Assembly: GCA_036245525.1 (NCBI GenBank)
Contig: BTPG01000003.1
Location: forward strand, 185,405,368 to 185,469,367
DNA length: 64,000 nucleotides
Origin: Semisulcospira habei
Taxonomy: Eukaryota > Mollusca > Gastropoda > Semisulcospiridae
Direction of reading: 5' to 3'
The translations under genes were made by a program, and so were the position numbers. The notes under the pieces are model-generated. The model did no database searches. It was not told where the DNA came from and saw only the letters and a program-made list of their open reading frames with translations. This document shows, piece by piece, positions 22,400 through 35,886 of the stretch; the first letter of the stretch is position 1; each line of letters opens with the position of its first letter.

Positions 22400-23905
22400 A
22401 GTCCCTGCTGTTTATATAAAGGACGCTTTAGGGCGGATCGCGGTGGGACGAATTTAATAGCATGTCCATGATGTCAAAGGCGGGCAGGCTAAACCTCTAA
22501 ACAATTGAAGTAACAAGATAAAAATTACGTCATGTCTAGTTACGCTAACCTCGCTGCTGAACGTATATTTGGCGTGAAGCGTCGTATGTGCATATGTATG
22601 TATGTTACGATTGTGGTTGTGTTGTCCTGTGAGAGCATGCATGTGTTTATCGTAGGAAACGATCCGTTATTTATTTGAGCTATCATGGTTACGAATCACA
22701 TACCTTTTCAGTAAGATTTTTTCGTTCGCGCGTAGAGCGGATTTTGCTTTGTTATGATACGTTTAGTCCAGAACGTTCTAGAAAGGTCGCACTGTCTAGT
22801 GACCTCGTATGTGTGACGTTAGTGAATAGGGAACATTTCGCAACAAGTTGTTTACTGTGCGCGTGAAGTTAACAGCCGTTTTTTTGGTGTTTTTGAAATA
22901 TCGTGAAGCTTCCACAAAGTATAGGCAAGGTCGTGAACGGTTGGCCATACTATTGTGTGATGTCGTTATACAATAGGATTTGGGGCTGAAATGAGCAGCC
23001 GAATTTTTGTAGCCTATTGTAGTTATTCCAGAAAATTCTTTCTTTATTAATATTTATGAGTTTCAGTTACCTGTTTCGTTCTGATTGGTTGCGTTGTATG
23101 ATTTTCTTGGATTATTCTGGAAATTGGTGTATTATAAAAGATTGGTGCAGGAAAGCACATTCGTACATTGTCTTGCATTGTCAGTTGTAGAGACACGCAG
23201 TTTATCGTAGGTACGTGGCCCGTATAGGGTGTACATTGTATGAGAAATTTTGTGACGCCAGTGTGTACATATCCAGAAGAGACATTGTATCAGTATTTGT
23301 GCATTTGGAAGTGCATTGTGTGGAGATCGCATCGCTGAATTAAAATATTGTTAAAACTGTTACTCCAGTATTGTCTACATCCTTAAGCCACGTGTGACAG
23401 GTTGCAGCTGAATGAAGTTTATTTAAAAGAACCTTACGTGCGTGCGTCTGGTGTGTTTATCATACTACGACTACGACTCAATGACGTAACAATGTGTGCG
23501 TATGTATGTAAACAAGAGAATCTCCGATATTTCCGTACACATAAGCTTGAATCTTGGCGACATACTTTCTTAAGTGGGTGGCTAAAAGAGCCTTTAAACA
23601 TACTGTAACTGAATGTCTCAATGAAGACATAAACAACCGTTTATAGGAAGTCGGTTGACCCAAATTAGAGATCGTAATTTTTGTCATATTTACTTGAACC
23701 TTTGCATATAGCTAGTTTGGAGAAAGACATTCGATGGGTTGTTAGCCAGCTTTGTATCCTTTGAACTTCTTCAGGAAAAATTAATTATTTTCAGAAAATA
23801 ATTAAAACACTTAAAAAAACTCAGTTACATCTAGAGAAAGTCAGACAGTGGCGGTGACGTAAAAGAGGCAACTCCGTCACCACGCTGACACTGACATAAT
23901 ACTAT
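22400..23905 (+). mobile_element. R1 copy interrupted by an LTR
   Basis: The R1 left part occupies 22400-22602 and resumes at 23492 (gcgtatgtatgtaaacaaga) to about 23905. The two parts join without loss relative to the copy at 8957. The inserted segment is the LTR at 22603-23491. Confidence 0.7.
22603..23491 (+). mobile_element. Solo LTR, 889 bp
   Basis: It begins TGTTACG and ends CGTAACA, a perfect 7-base terminal inversion with the TG...CA ends typical of LTRs. Five-base flanks are atgta and atgtg, one mismatch from a target-site duplication. Inside are a TATA-like tataaaag at about 23134 and an A-rich region near 23340. No internal retroviral domain is present, so this is a solo LTR, probably of the Gypsy/BEL class; orientation rests on the TATA position. 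Confidence 0.65.
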
Positions 23906-23931
23906 AAATATGGCGTCATTCTCTCTGTCGC

Positions 23932-23935
23932 GCGC

Positions 23936-24031
<96 letters not shown>
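23932..24031. repeat. (TC)n tract
   Basis: CT run ending directly at a truncated LINE copy. Confidence 0.95.
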
Positions 24032-25450
<1,419 letters not shown>

Positions 25451-27499
25451 GTTTATAATTACGATGATCCTGAGGAAGCGTTGGCCGAATGTTACAGGTT
25501 GTTCCTTGGTGTACTTGACCCGCATGCGCCACTACGTGAGACGAGAGTCAAACATGCACAGTTACCCCAGTGGTTAAGTAAGGACATTAAAGACGCCACG
25601 GCTCGCCGAAATGAACTGAAGCGGAACAAAGACTATGTTGCCTTTCCGGAAGCAGCGTAACCGTGTCAAGTACTTAGTGCTTGAGGCCCAGAAAAAACTC
25701 TTCCAGCGCTAGGTGAATAATAAAACTAATACCGTATATGTCTGGCGAGCCCTCAATGCCTTTACGAAATTACGACAAACACCATCGTGTACTTGTATAT
25801 CCGCTGATACTTTTAACCGGCATTTCCTCTCTGCTGCCGACTCACTTTTGGTTAAAAGTAATAATAACGGAACACACGGACTGCTTCTTTAAAAACTGAA
25901 AAACGTTTGCGACGAGAGACTGGCGCCAAAAGACGTCTTTATTATTCCGCAATTAACTGTTTTAGACGTAAGTAAATCTATTAGTCAGATGAAAAAATAA
26001 ACGCTCCCTTGGTCATGACGGCATTAATAGTTTCGTTTTAAAACTGTTTACCCCATATGTGGTTGAATCTTTAACATTTATTTATAATCTCATAATCGAG
26101 TAAGGTACTTTTCCAAGAGGCTGGAAAATAGCAAAAGTCATTACATTGCCAGAAACTAAAGACCTTACAGATCCTAATAAATTCTGATCAGTCTCACTCC
26201 TGAGCTCTGTCTAAACCGATAGAAAAAAATATGTCTACACGCACCTGAGTCATTTCCTGGAGAGATATAACTTGATTTATTCGTTACAGTCAGGTTTTAG
26301 ACCCCTTCACTCATGTCTCACTGCATTGTCTCACCTAACAAATACTCGGCTTACTTCCATGAACAATGCTGAAATGACCGGCACGGTATATTTTAGATTT
26401 TTCTAAAGCTTTTGTCTTAGTCAACCATGAACTGTTACTACAAAAGTTGTTGGCATACCACATAGACACAGATTCCACTTCCTTCTTTAAATCTTATCAA
26501 AACGATAGATCTCAGTACGTTTTTGTCAACGGCAAGCGTTCTTCAGAAGGTGCGATTAAGCATGGAGTGCCGCAGTGGTCTATCTTAGGCTCTTTTTTAT
26601 TTTAAATTTATATTAATGACTTGCCTTTATGTATCTCGCAACCAAATGTGCGATGCAGTTTGTTTGCAGACGACGCTGCTCTCGACGTGTCGTGGGCAAA
26701 AATATCTACAATTAACTCTTTTTTGCAACATTGTCTAGCATACGTCTCAAACTAGTGCCGAGACAACTACATGATGCCTAATCCATCTAAAACAGAGTGT
26801 ATGTTAATCACTTCACGTCAAAAGCATCAGCTAAATCCGCCTCCACTTAGCCTTTCCCTTAACTGTGAGCCATTTAGGCAGGTCACCGAGCACCGATTGC
26901 TAGGCGTCATTATAGACAATCGGTTGTCTTGGCATGCACATGGAAACAGTGTATGCAAAGCTGTGTCCGTAAATCTGTTTCTGCTTTCAACACTTACTTA
27001 TTTTATAGATTCACAGACGAGAAAACAGTTTTTCACCGCGCACATTCAGTCTCACATTGATTATGCATCTACAGTCTGGGACAGGTGTAGTGATGCATGC
27101 TTAAAGAGGCAACGGAGGGCAGACAGAGCTAATCCTTCCTAACAGCAGGGTCGGCACTGACGAGCGACTGAAAGCACTTGACATGCTTTCGTTACGTAAC
27201 CACCTTATGTACAACAAGGGCGTGTTAATATTTAAAGTCAGCATCTATAGAACACCATCTACATTTCGAATTTGTTTAGTTATGCTAAAGCACCGTACAA
27301 GACGGCAAGGAACAATCTGTCAGTACCTAGGCCACGACTTGATATATTCAAAACTTGCCTGTCTTATTCAGGAGCTAAACTTTGGAATTCACTTCCGGCC
27401 AATATTACCGAAGCTCCCTCCATGTCCACTTTCAAGTCAAGGCTTTTCCAGCACTTAAATGATCCGATTATCAAAGCGCACTTTTTGATTATTCATTGA
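25451..27499 (+). pseudogene. 5'-truncated LINE ORF2 with many stops and frameshifts
   Basis: The copy starts in the linker between endonuclease and reverse transcriptase (YNYDDPEEALAECYRLFLG) directly after (TC)n. Frame fragments then give the RT region, with SLFADDAALDV as motif C and an intact-looking catalytic pair, HIDYASTVWDRC in the thumb and a final NSLPANITEAPSMSTFKSR before the stop at about 27497. At least a dozen stops or shifts are present. A (GT)n run follows at 27503-27562, but the usual hairpin and tail are absent, probably replaced by the next element. Confidence 0.8.
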
Positions 27500-27501
27500 A
27501 A

Positions 27502-27502
<1 letters not shown>

Positions 27503-27558
<56 letters not shown>

Positions 27559-27562
27559 GTGT
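27503..27562. repeat. (GT)n microsatellite
   Basis: TG run in the 3' UTR position of the preceding LINE copy. Confidence 0.9.
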
Positions 27563-27699
27563 TTAATTTTAAGAGGAATGCAACAGATAGATAATCAATA
27601 CTTTTGATTTATTTTTGATAGTTTGTAGTTTATGTTCAGTGCATTTGATGTTGGCGATGTTGATGTAAGTTGACATGATAATGTGCAGTGCCTAATAGA

Positions 27700-30600
27700 G
27701 TTTGTTCGGGAATCGGAGGCGGGTCAGGTTTACGTGTGTTTTGGCGACAGCTGTGGGTAGGAGGCTGGTACAGGCATCGAGCACATGTGCGAGAGACCCG
27801 ATCCAAGTCAAGTTTTCATCTGACATAGCAAGAGTTCCCCTATGGCGACGTGTCCTGCATACTCTGCATGTTGAAGAGCGTATGCCCCCAGGTGTGAATC
27901 TGCGCTGGATAAGACGCAGGTGCAAACAAACGAAACAAAGCGTACTGAGTGTACCTGTTCCCATTGACCCTCCGTACACCAACAAACTGTTTGAAACACT
28001 TGTGCAACTGTGGAATGGATCGAAGAAACTCGTCACGATAACTGTATATTACAGCACAGGGACTGTTACTATTCAAGGAAACTGTTGCCAAGAATGGGTC
28101 GATGAAGAATGTCGGATGTTAACAGACACTGTAGACAAAGTGGCCTCCTCTCTGTCCCAATCCGCACCCGAAATCCCGTCACCTCTACCCACTGACACCG
28201 CCCGCGATGTTCCGGCTGACCAAAGACGCCGTCTGTGACGTTCCGGCTGAATGCACAAATGAGATTAGCGCAAGCGCTACCCACACCCCGCAGTCACCAG
28301 CCTTGGAAGCGAAACACCCTGAATCTGACAAGACTCACAGAACTCCAGTTGTTGTTTTCTTCATTTTAATGTCCCAGCCCAGTCTATCGGAACTAATCCT
28401 GACGTATCGGCCAAAGACTCAACTGACGTCAGTGGATCCAAAGATGCCGACTTTTCAGTCCCCAGCAGCGCCTCGGGAGATAACAGCAGTCCCTCTTTAT
28501 CTGACCTGATTACTCATGCGTCCTTAACCCAGGTCAGCCAGCCGACCATTACATTCCACCAGCCTTGCGACTTCTCGACAATAACTCAAGCACAAATAGC
28601 ACAAAACCCAGAACTGACGTGCGTTGCGCGAATGCAGCAGCAACTAGCCCTGAAAGTAGCTACTATTAAGTGCCTCCAAAACCAGCTACAGGAAGTGCGA
28701 AATGAACTGGCTAATGTCAAGAACTAGTGTGCTGCACACACTAAGACACTTGCAGAGATGGACTGCCGTGTGCGAGATAACTAGGTCAAGGCGAAGAGTG
28801 GGAGAAAGGCAGTTGAGAAATATGCAGAAAGCATTAACTCAGCTGTAGAAGAACTCTCAGCGGACCACATCAGGCTCAATGAGAAAGTGAACTGGCAAAC
28901 AATAGAGACAACCATAACTAAAAGACCTAAACAAGCAAGTGGAATCCCTGTCTAAAGCCAGTGCCTGCAGCAACACCCTGAGTTTTGAACCAGCGGAGGA
29001 AACCCCCAACGCCTCCAAATGTTCACCCCAGGAAGATAGCGTCTCGCAGTCCCTCATGTCCCCTCCCCCTAAAGACCGACAACACACTCCTCGTGCAAGT
29101 TCCAGTAAAAAAACGAAAACAAAAAACCGGTATTCTGTATTGTCTGAGTTGGATGACAACAGACGAGGCCACGATACATCCACCCGCAATACCAACGACA
29201 GTAGCATCAGCGCTAATGACAATGCACCCCTACAACAGCTTCAGCGCCTGCAAGTACAACCAGGTGTCAACACGCTGTTAATCGGGGATTCTGTGCTGAA
29301 AAGGGTCGACGAGCGCAGGATGTCAGTCGACGGCGCCCTTGTACAGAATCTGTCTGTCTCCGACCTGACTGTAGTTGATGTCACTGAGTGGCTCCGCACT
29401 TTGCCACCAACCCCCCACATCCGCCGTGTGGCGACGCATGTTGTTATCAACAGCTGCAAAGTGGGCCCCGTCAGCAAGCAGTCGTGGGAGCAGCTCCTCC
29501 GTTTCCTACGCACAGCCTTTCCCTGCGCCTCTCTGTACACATTCTGCATCATTCCAGGTGGAGCTGAACATTACCTGGCAAAGGCTGTGTTTGCTTCCAA
29601 CGACAACCTCAGGGCTCTGTGTGAGCAGGCCAAGATCCCCTACATCGACCATGTCCTCCGCTTCTTGACAGCTAATCTTGCGCCGCGTCAGACTCTGTTC
29701 CAGAGAGACAAAAATCACCTGACAGCAGAAGGCACCAAGCGACTGGCACGCGCCATCAGGTTCGCCGGAGCAGCACGCCGCTCGCCAGGATACGATAGGC
29801 CGAAAGAGGATCGTCATGCGCCTACCAACCCCCAACAGCGAGGGCCACAGCACAACCAGAATCAGGCTTCTGGCAGGGGTACAGAATGGGGACAAGCAAA
29901 GGGAGGAAACAATTCCAAAGTCCATACCTATCCCAGCCATTCCTACCCCAACCACGCCCATACCAACGCCCACGCCCACGCCCACAACAATCAAACCCAT
30001 CCCAGCCAAGCTAATTCCAAACAAGTCCAAGCCCATTTTCAACAGTCTCAAAATCGCCAAGCCCATTCTGCTCAAACCCAGTTCAACATGTAATAATACT
30101 AATAATACCGGTATTATATAGGCGCTTTTTCTCAATTTTTGGGCGAATCGAGTCAAAGCTCCGCGAACTGAAACCCAACACGCACACTCACGTGACAGAC
30201 ACGAATTTACGCCGAAGACAAACACAGTACAAGACAGACGAAGGGCCAGTTCACCTACTGAAGTTACAGAGATTTGTGATCGCTTGTATTTGAAATTTGT
30301 AAAGTGGCCTGAAACCGGTACCAAAGTGTGGGGGGTAGGGGGGTGGGAGGGGGGTAGAAGAACCGGAGTACCCGGAGAAAGAATCCCCGACGGTCCGCCC
30401 GAATTAACGGTGACACTTACCAGAGGAGAAAAGTCCGACGCCGGAACCCGTTTTCGAACCTCTCACCTTTGGCATTGGTGGCAGGCGCCTTAACCACTGC
30501 GCCACGGACCGCCCCATGTCTGACAATACCATGTACAACTCTGCCCAGCCTGGTTACCCCCCGACATACTAGCCCCAGCAAGGTCACGCCGGGCAGTTCA

Positions 30601-30715
30601 CTCCGTCAGAACGCAAATTTCCGCGCATTCCACCCTCCGACCAAGGCACCGCGAGCACCAACAGCGCCCTTCACGCCCTCGCCGCTGCTAATACCACAAC
30701 GGGACTTTAGCTAAG
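27700..30715 (+). pseudogene. Retrotransposon ORF1-like protein: N-terminal domain, coiled coil, SGNH esterase; split by a SINE
   Basis: Three pieces follow each other. About 27702-28238 encodes a basic domain with VTITVYYSTGTVTIQGNCC and EWVDEEC. About 28600-28930 is a stop-broken helical region (QQQLALKVATIKCLQNQLQE) likely to be coiled coil. 28939-30093 is open and encodes an SGNH/GDSL-hydrolase-like domain with NTLLIGDSVLKRV (catalytic GDS), a VINSCKVG block and DKNHLTAEGTKRLA (catalytic Asp-His block), then a His/Asn/Gln-rich tail. Esterase-bearing ORF1 proteins are known from CR1/L2-type elements. After the SINE the frame resumes (SDNTMYNSAQPGYPP) to 30568. Which ORF2 it belonged to is unclear; LINE-B starts 0.6-1.3 kb downstream. 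Confidence 0.65.
30092..30514 (-). mobile_element. tRNA-derived SINE inserted in the ORF1 relic
   Basis: On the minus strand the 5' end (30514) reads gtccgtggcgcagtggttaa, an A box, and ggttcgaaaac near 30450-30460 is a degenerate B box, so the head is tRNA-like. The body continues to an AAT-rich tail at 30092-30110. Direct repeats catgt at 30087-30091 and 30515-30519 flank it. Removing the insertion would reconnect the ORF1 reading frame, which supports the boundaries. Confidence 0.75.
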
Positions 30716-30959
30716 TTGGAGGAGGGGTGTTGTGCCTCTAACTTACGGGCCCTTAGATGACGCCGGTCAATCGGGACAACAAGTGCTTCATGAATCCCAT
30801 TGGAACCGCTTTTCCGGGTCGGTAGGAAACAACAGGCCGATAGATACCTAAAAGTCCCGTCATGATTTCGGCTCCAGAGGGTGGGAGAGCCCTGCAATTA
30901 CATTCCGATTAAACGCAACGCAGAGGATACGTATGCTTGCGCAGCTCCTGCAGCCATGT
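30716..30959. other. Unassigned spacer
   Basis: No recognisable feature. Confidence 0.4.
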
Positions 30960-31285
30960 ATTCAGGGTTTTACGGCCAATAATCTGCTTAACTCTTCTGC
31001 ATGCAACCACTGGTGCTGCAAACAGTACCGATGGATGCATGAACAAAAGGATTAATTGTCCATTGTTGAGTTAATAGGTGGTGTCTGCTATTGACTGATT
31101 AGCTGCGATATCAACTGACAAGTTAACCGCCGCCTTTCCTTCAGGGATCTATCGGCCACTAATTTGCTTAACCCCCTTGTGCATGCAACCACCGGTGCTG
31201 CAAACAGTACCGGCGGATGCATGAACAAAAAGGTTAATTGCCATTGTTGAACTAGTAGGTGGTGTTCATCATTGATTTTTCTGAC
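30960..31285. repeat. Two TTAA-flanked hairpins in a ~180-bp tandem duplication
   Basis: Hairpins at 30988-31055 and 31168-31237 share tgcatgcaacca and ggatgcatgaacaaaa arms and are bounded by TTAA on both sides. The flanks (cggccaataatctgc / cggccactaatttgc and the ggtggtgt block) are duplicated too. A related hairpin lies at about 57340-57400. Confidence 0.7.
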
Positions 31286-32004
31286 GCTTTAATTAGACAT
31301 GTAAAATTTTTTATTGTGAATTCGAGCACGGCAAACTGACTGCTGGCGATACTGTTTCTGCGTCATTGCGCATGTGGGCAAAACAGTCGTGCTTTCATTA
31401 CAGTAGAAAGTGACTGACTATTGTTACAGATGTAACTTGTTCTTACCGTAAATCAGTTAGACTGATTACCAACGTTATTGTCTGCATCTAAACGGTTACA
31501 CTGTGCTGTTTATTGATTACTTTGGTTCTAACTTTTGCCCGCGTTGGTCATAAACTGATGTGACAGTAATATTGAGTGTTACCACCAGAGACTGTGTTAG
31601 TTACACTGTAAAGATTGTGTGTCTTTTGTGTCTTTACAGTGAGACAGATTATTAGCATGCGTCCTTTAATCAAAACTGTACTGAGACGACAAAGAAGGGA
31701 GCTTAGTGACAGCCGAACATACATGTGTTCCATGCGGCGTTTCACGCTGCGTCACTTGATTCTTTTCGTTTGGTCACCGCAGCGAGTTTTGAGAGATCAG
31801 TAGCGTAACAGCTATTAATAATTTTGTTCACTGGATGGTTTTTGTTCAATTACGTGGCCTTTTACCGCTTTATAATCTTATAGTACTTTTTATTTCTGTG
31901 TTTTTGCCGTATTCAATTTTTGTTTCTTTGTTTTTTTCATTGTTTATTTTGTGCACTCTGTATTTTGTAATAAGTCCAAGCGAATTTTCTATCAAAGGTG
32001 CAGT

Positions 32005-35000
32005 TATGAGAATAGGACACGACAATGTGTTCCATCTGTATAACAAACTAGCCTACATATCTGTATATATTAACAATCCTACACCGTTCTATCTGTTTGG
32101 ACTCAGTGAGACGCGTCTGACTTCCTGTGTGAGCGATGCAGTAATCAGTATCCCCAATTTCTCGGTTATTAGACGAGACCCTTCGTCTCCTGGTCAAACT
32201 GGCATCGCTGTCTATATTCATTATTCTATCCAGCATTTAGTTCATTGACTCGTCGACCTAGAAACAATGGGGGTGGAGTGCGTATGGGTCGAAGTTAAGT
32301 GTTCGAAATCAAAACCAGTATTAACTGGATTCTTATATAGAAATCCCGCCTCAACTTTTGAGTGGTACGATGAGTTTAATCAGAACCTTGACAGAGCTTT
32401 AAAAAAGAAGGCCGACATTCTTTATTGGGCGTTTTTAATATAGATTTACTTAAGCCGCACCCCGCATGGGACACAACGTCATCCCTATTTGGCTTATTAC
32501 AGTTAGTGAAATCACTCACCAGAATTACTCTAAATACTTCCTCGCTCATGTTTGTTTGGCATCCTGTCTCGGAAGACAATGGAGTATATGCGCTTGCTGG
32601 GACAGTCACTGGAGTGGCCTCTCCAGGGCGCAAGCCTGGGCGAAGTGTGTGGAGATCCTGGGATGCCCAGTCGTCAAGATCCCCCTCTCGGCCTCGCTGA
32701 TGTAGTCCAAAGGAATGCAAAGCAGTACGTTTGGCACCAGTTTGGCTGCAGGAGCTGCCAGAACAGTGCGTGAATAAAAGCAGCTGTCTGCCTTCGGGGC
32801 TCCACTCCTGATTTGAAGGGTTTACTCACCCACATTTTGGCCGTTGGATCAAGCCTGATCTCCTCCGTCCTTTAGCCGTTGGCTGTCAGAAACAGCTAAT
32901 CCGCCTAGTGGTGCAGTGTGAACACCACCCCCTCACGTGGTTTAGTCCACCAGCTGAGGTAGCGTGCCGGGGTGTGGCTCTTGGAGCCAGCACGTGAGAA
33001 GTTTAAGGAGATGGATGAGGACCAGTTATGCCCGTCCGTCCTATGTAGGACGCAGATGCCGAACAGCAAAGGCACTACCTCTATCCAGAGCCCCCTACAC
33101 CCCTCGCTTATAGAACACATATATAATAATAAACCCAAAGCTGTCATTGACGTTGATGTCTCAAATCTTAGTGTTAGTGATCATTATCCTGTGGCGTGCT
33201 CCTGGTCTTCTAAACTCTCTAAACCCAAAAAGATCGGCCATACAACTATAACTTATAGGACATTCAAACACTTCAGTAAAGACGAATTTCTATTTGATCT
33301 AGAAAATACTCCTTTTACTGTCCTATGATCCTAATAACACCCTCAGTGTTTGGTACTCTTTTTTTTCTTAAATGTTCTTAATAAACATGCTCCCCTACGC
33401 GAGAGGAGGGTAAAATCTAACACTCTTCCTCCCTGGCTTACTCATGAAATCATGCAGCTGATGGCGCTTAGAAACGATCTACGTAGCAATAAAATGTCTA
33501 CTGAATATAAACAACAGCGTAACCGTGTTAAATACATGATCAGAGAGGCAAGAAAAAAGTTAGTTCGTGACACGGTTAAAGACAGCAAGGATACCTCTAC
33601 AATATGGCGCCTTCTAAACACATTTACTAGTGGGTCTCCAAGTACCGCAACTAACATTCCCACTAATCTTACTGCTGATACATTCAATGACCATTTTCTT
33701 TCGATTGCCGAATCTCTAATTTCGTCAAGCCAGGATAACACTTATTACCGTTCTAATCTGCTGTCTGAGTTTTGTCAACAAAGAACAATGGGCACAGCCC
33801 CCTTCAACATCCTAATGCTGGCTGTTCATGAAGTGGGTTTACTCATAAGTAACCTTCCAAATAAAAAGCCCTCGGGGCCTGATGACATCAGCCCGAAAAT
33901 ACTTAAACTGTCTCTCCCATACATTGTAGAATCCTTAACTTACATTTATAATATTTGTGTCCAGCATAACACTTTTCCTAAAGAACTTAAATATGCCAAA
34001 GTAATTCCACTTTTAAAAACAAGAGATCGTTCTGATCCTAATAATTATCGGCCTATTTCTTTATTATCTGTTTTGTCCAAACCACTGGAAAGCCACGTTC
34101 ATAAACACCTGCTTGCTTACCTAGAAGACCGTAAGATCCTTCGCCCTTTCCAATCCGGATTTTGCCCGCAGCATTCATGCCACACAGCAATTACACGCCT
34201 TGTTGACACATGGCTCTAGGATATGAATAAGTCACACTTAACAGGAGTAGTCTATCTAGATTTTAAGAAGGCTTTTGATCTGATTGACCACACTATTCTG
34301 ACTGCTAAGCTTCACACATACCTCAATAACTGTGACGCATTTGCTTTTTTCGCATGTTACCTTACTAAAAGCAAACAAAAGGTTTTTGTTCATGACTCAT
34401 ACTCCTCTCTCAAAGATGTAAGCTTCAATGTACCCCCAGGGTCTGTACTGGGTCCCCTACTCTTTTGCTTATTTATCAATGATTTGCCTCTACATATTAC
34501 TTGCCAAGATGTACAATGCGACCTTTTTGCTGCCGACATCTCAGTTCTTACTACTAGTAAAGATATACAGGTAATTTTCGACAACTTACAACAAAGTCTT
34601 CATGAAGTATCAGCTTGGTGTATAAACAATTCTATGGTTATTCATCCAGCCAAAGCGAAATCGATGGTAATCGCCACTCGTCAAAAACAGCAGGTAATCC
34701 CTCTATTAATTATTTTTTTGCTTAAAGGTAATCAGGTAGAACAGGTAAATGAACATCGCGTACTAGGGATTACGATCGACAGTCAGCTAAAATGCCAAGC
34801 TCATACAGGCGCCTTATGCAAAATAGTAGCAAAAAATCTTTTTATGTTATCAAAACTGAAATATTATACTGATTCAGATACCAGTAAACTATTTTATAAC
34901 GCTCACATACGTTCTCATATCGTTTTCGCGTCAACGTTAGGGGATGGATGTAGTGAGGTCCATTTAAAGAGACTCAATTCCCTACACAGACGAGCTGCCA

Positions 35001-35344
35001 AAATAATCTGCCCTGATCCACACCTAAGCACTGAAGAAAAGCTCTTAAAATCAGGTCTCATGCCTCTTCAAGGCCATTTGAAATATAACAAAGCAATCTT
35101 TATGTTCAACGTGTGGAAGCGCAAAACAACTGAGTACATTTCCACTTTGTTGCGTAAGTCTGAGTCCAAACTGAGTCAGAAAGCTTATCATATTCTCTCC
35201 AAGAAAAGGATCGATCTATATGAAACTAGCTTATCCTTCGCAGGCACACTTATCTGGAATGCTCTTCCCGACCATGTAAAATCCGCCTCCTCGCTAGCCT
35301 GTTTTAAAAAGGGTCTCTGCAAGTATTTCGTGGATCACTCATAG
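32005..35344 (+). pseudogene. LINE-B ORF2: endonuclease and reverse transcriptase, inactivated
   Basis: The endonuclease begins MRIGHDNVFHLYNKLAYI and has YLFGLSETRL. It is then broken by a stop near 32246, a shift in the GDFN region (GVFNIDLLKPHP) and a 562-bp insertion. It resumes with IEHIYNNKPKAV and VSDHYPVACSW. Reverse-transcriptase motifs follow: YRPISLLSVLSKPLE, a TAG stop at 34217-34219, VVYLDFKKAFDLIDH, PPGSVLGPLLF, then LFAADIS where LINE-A has FADDA. The motif C aspartate pair is therefore lost. The frame stays open for 370 codons after the stop to 35344. Confidence 0.85.
32547..33108. mobile_element. 562-bp insertion in LINE-B with 7-bp target duplication
   Basis: cctcgct occurs at 32540-32546 and 33102-33108, and the endonuclease frame is colinear across the site if the 562 bases are skipped. 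No ORF, tRNA-like head or long terminal inversion was recognised, so the class is unknown. Confidence 0.7.
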
Positions 35345-35655
35345 GCATGCCTTAACCACTTGTATTATATGTCTCTTTCTATGCTGGGTCCAATTTAGTC
35401 CCAATTAAGCTTGTTATCCTTCATGATGTATCATTTGGTCTGTCTATGTGTGTAGGGGGGGGGGGGGTGTCTGTGCGTATATGAGTATGTCTGTCTATGT
35501 GAACAGTGTTGTCAATTGTTTGCAAGTATGATGTTTTACTTATATGTATGTACATTTTAAGTTAGTATTGTAGTTGTTAGCAACGGCAGCTTTGTAAAAT
35601 GGCTGTGTCAACGACGATGTCAATGCCTTAACCGTTGTAAAATAAAGTTTCATTG

Positions 35656-35787
<132 letters not shown>

Positions 35788-35855
35788 AGTACATCTCCAT
35801 TTTTTTCCCGTAAGAGTGAGTCCAAGCTTGGAAACATCAGAAAGCTCCCCCCCCC

Positions 35856-35886
<31 letters not shown>

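Noticed and set aside
23122..23399. LTR ending at TGTGACA (23399)
   Set aside because: The inverted match TGTTACG/CGTAACA and the resumption of R1 both place the end at 23491.
28939..30093. Host SGNH hydrolase gene
   Set aside because: The upstream parts are full of stops, a SINE interrupts the frame, no splice sites explain the breaks and the neighbourhood is retrotransposon.
30440..30514. Functional tRNA gene
   Set aside because: A and B boxes are present, but the B box is degenerate, no cloverleaf closes, and the sequence continues into a SINE body with target duplications.
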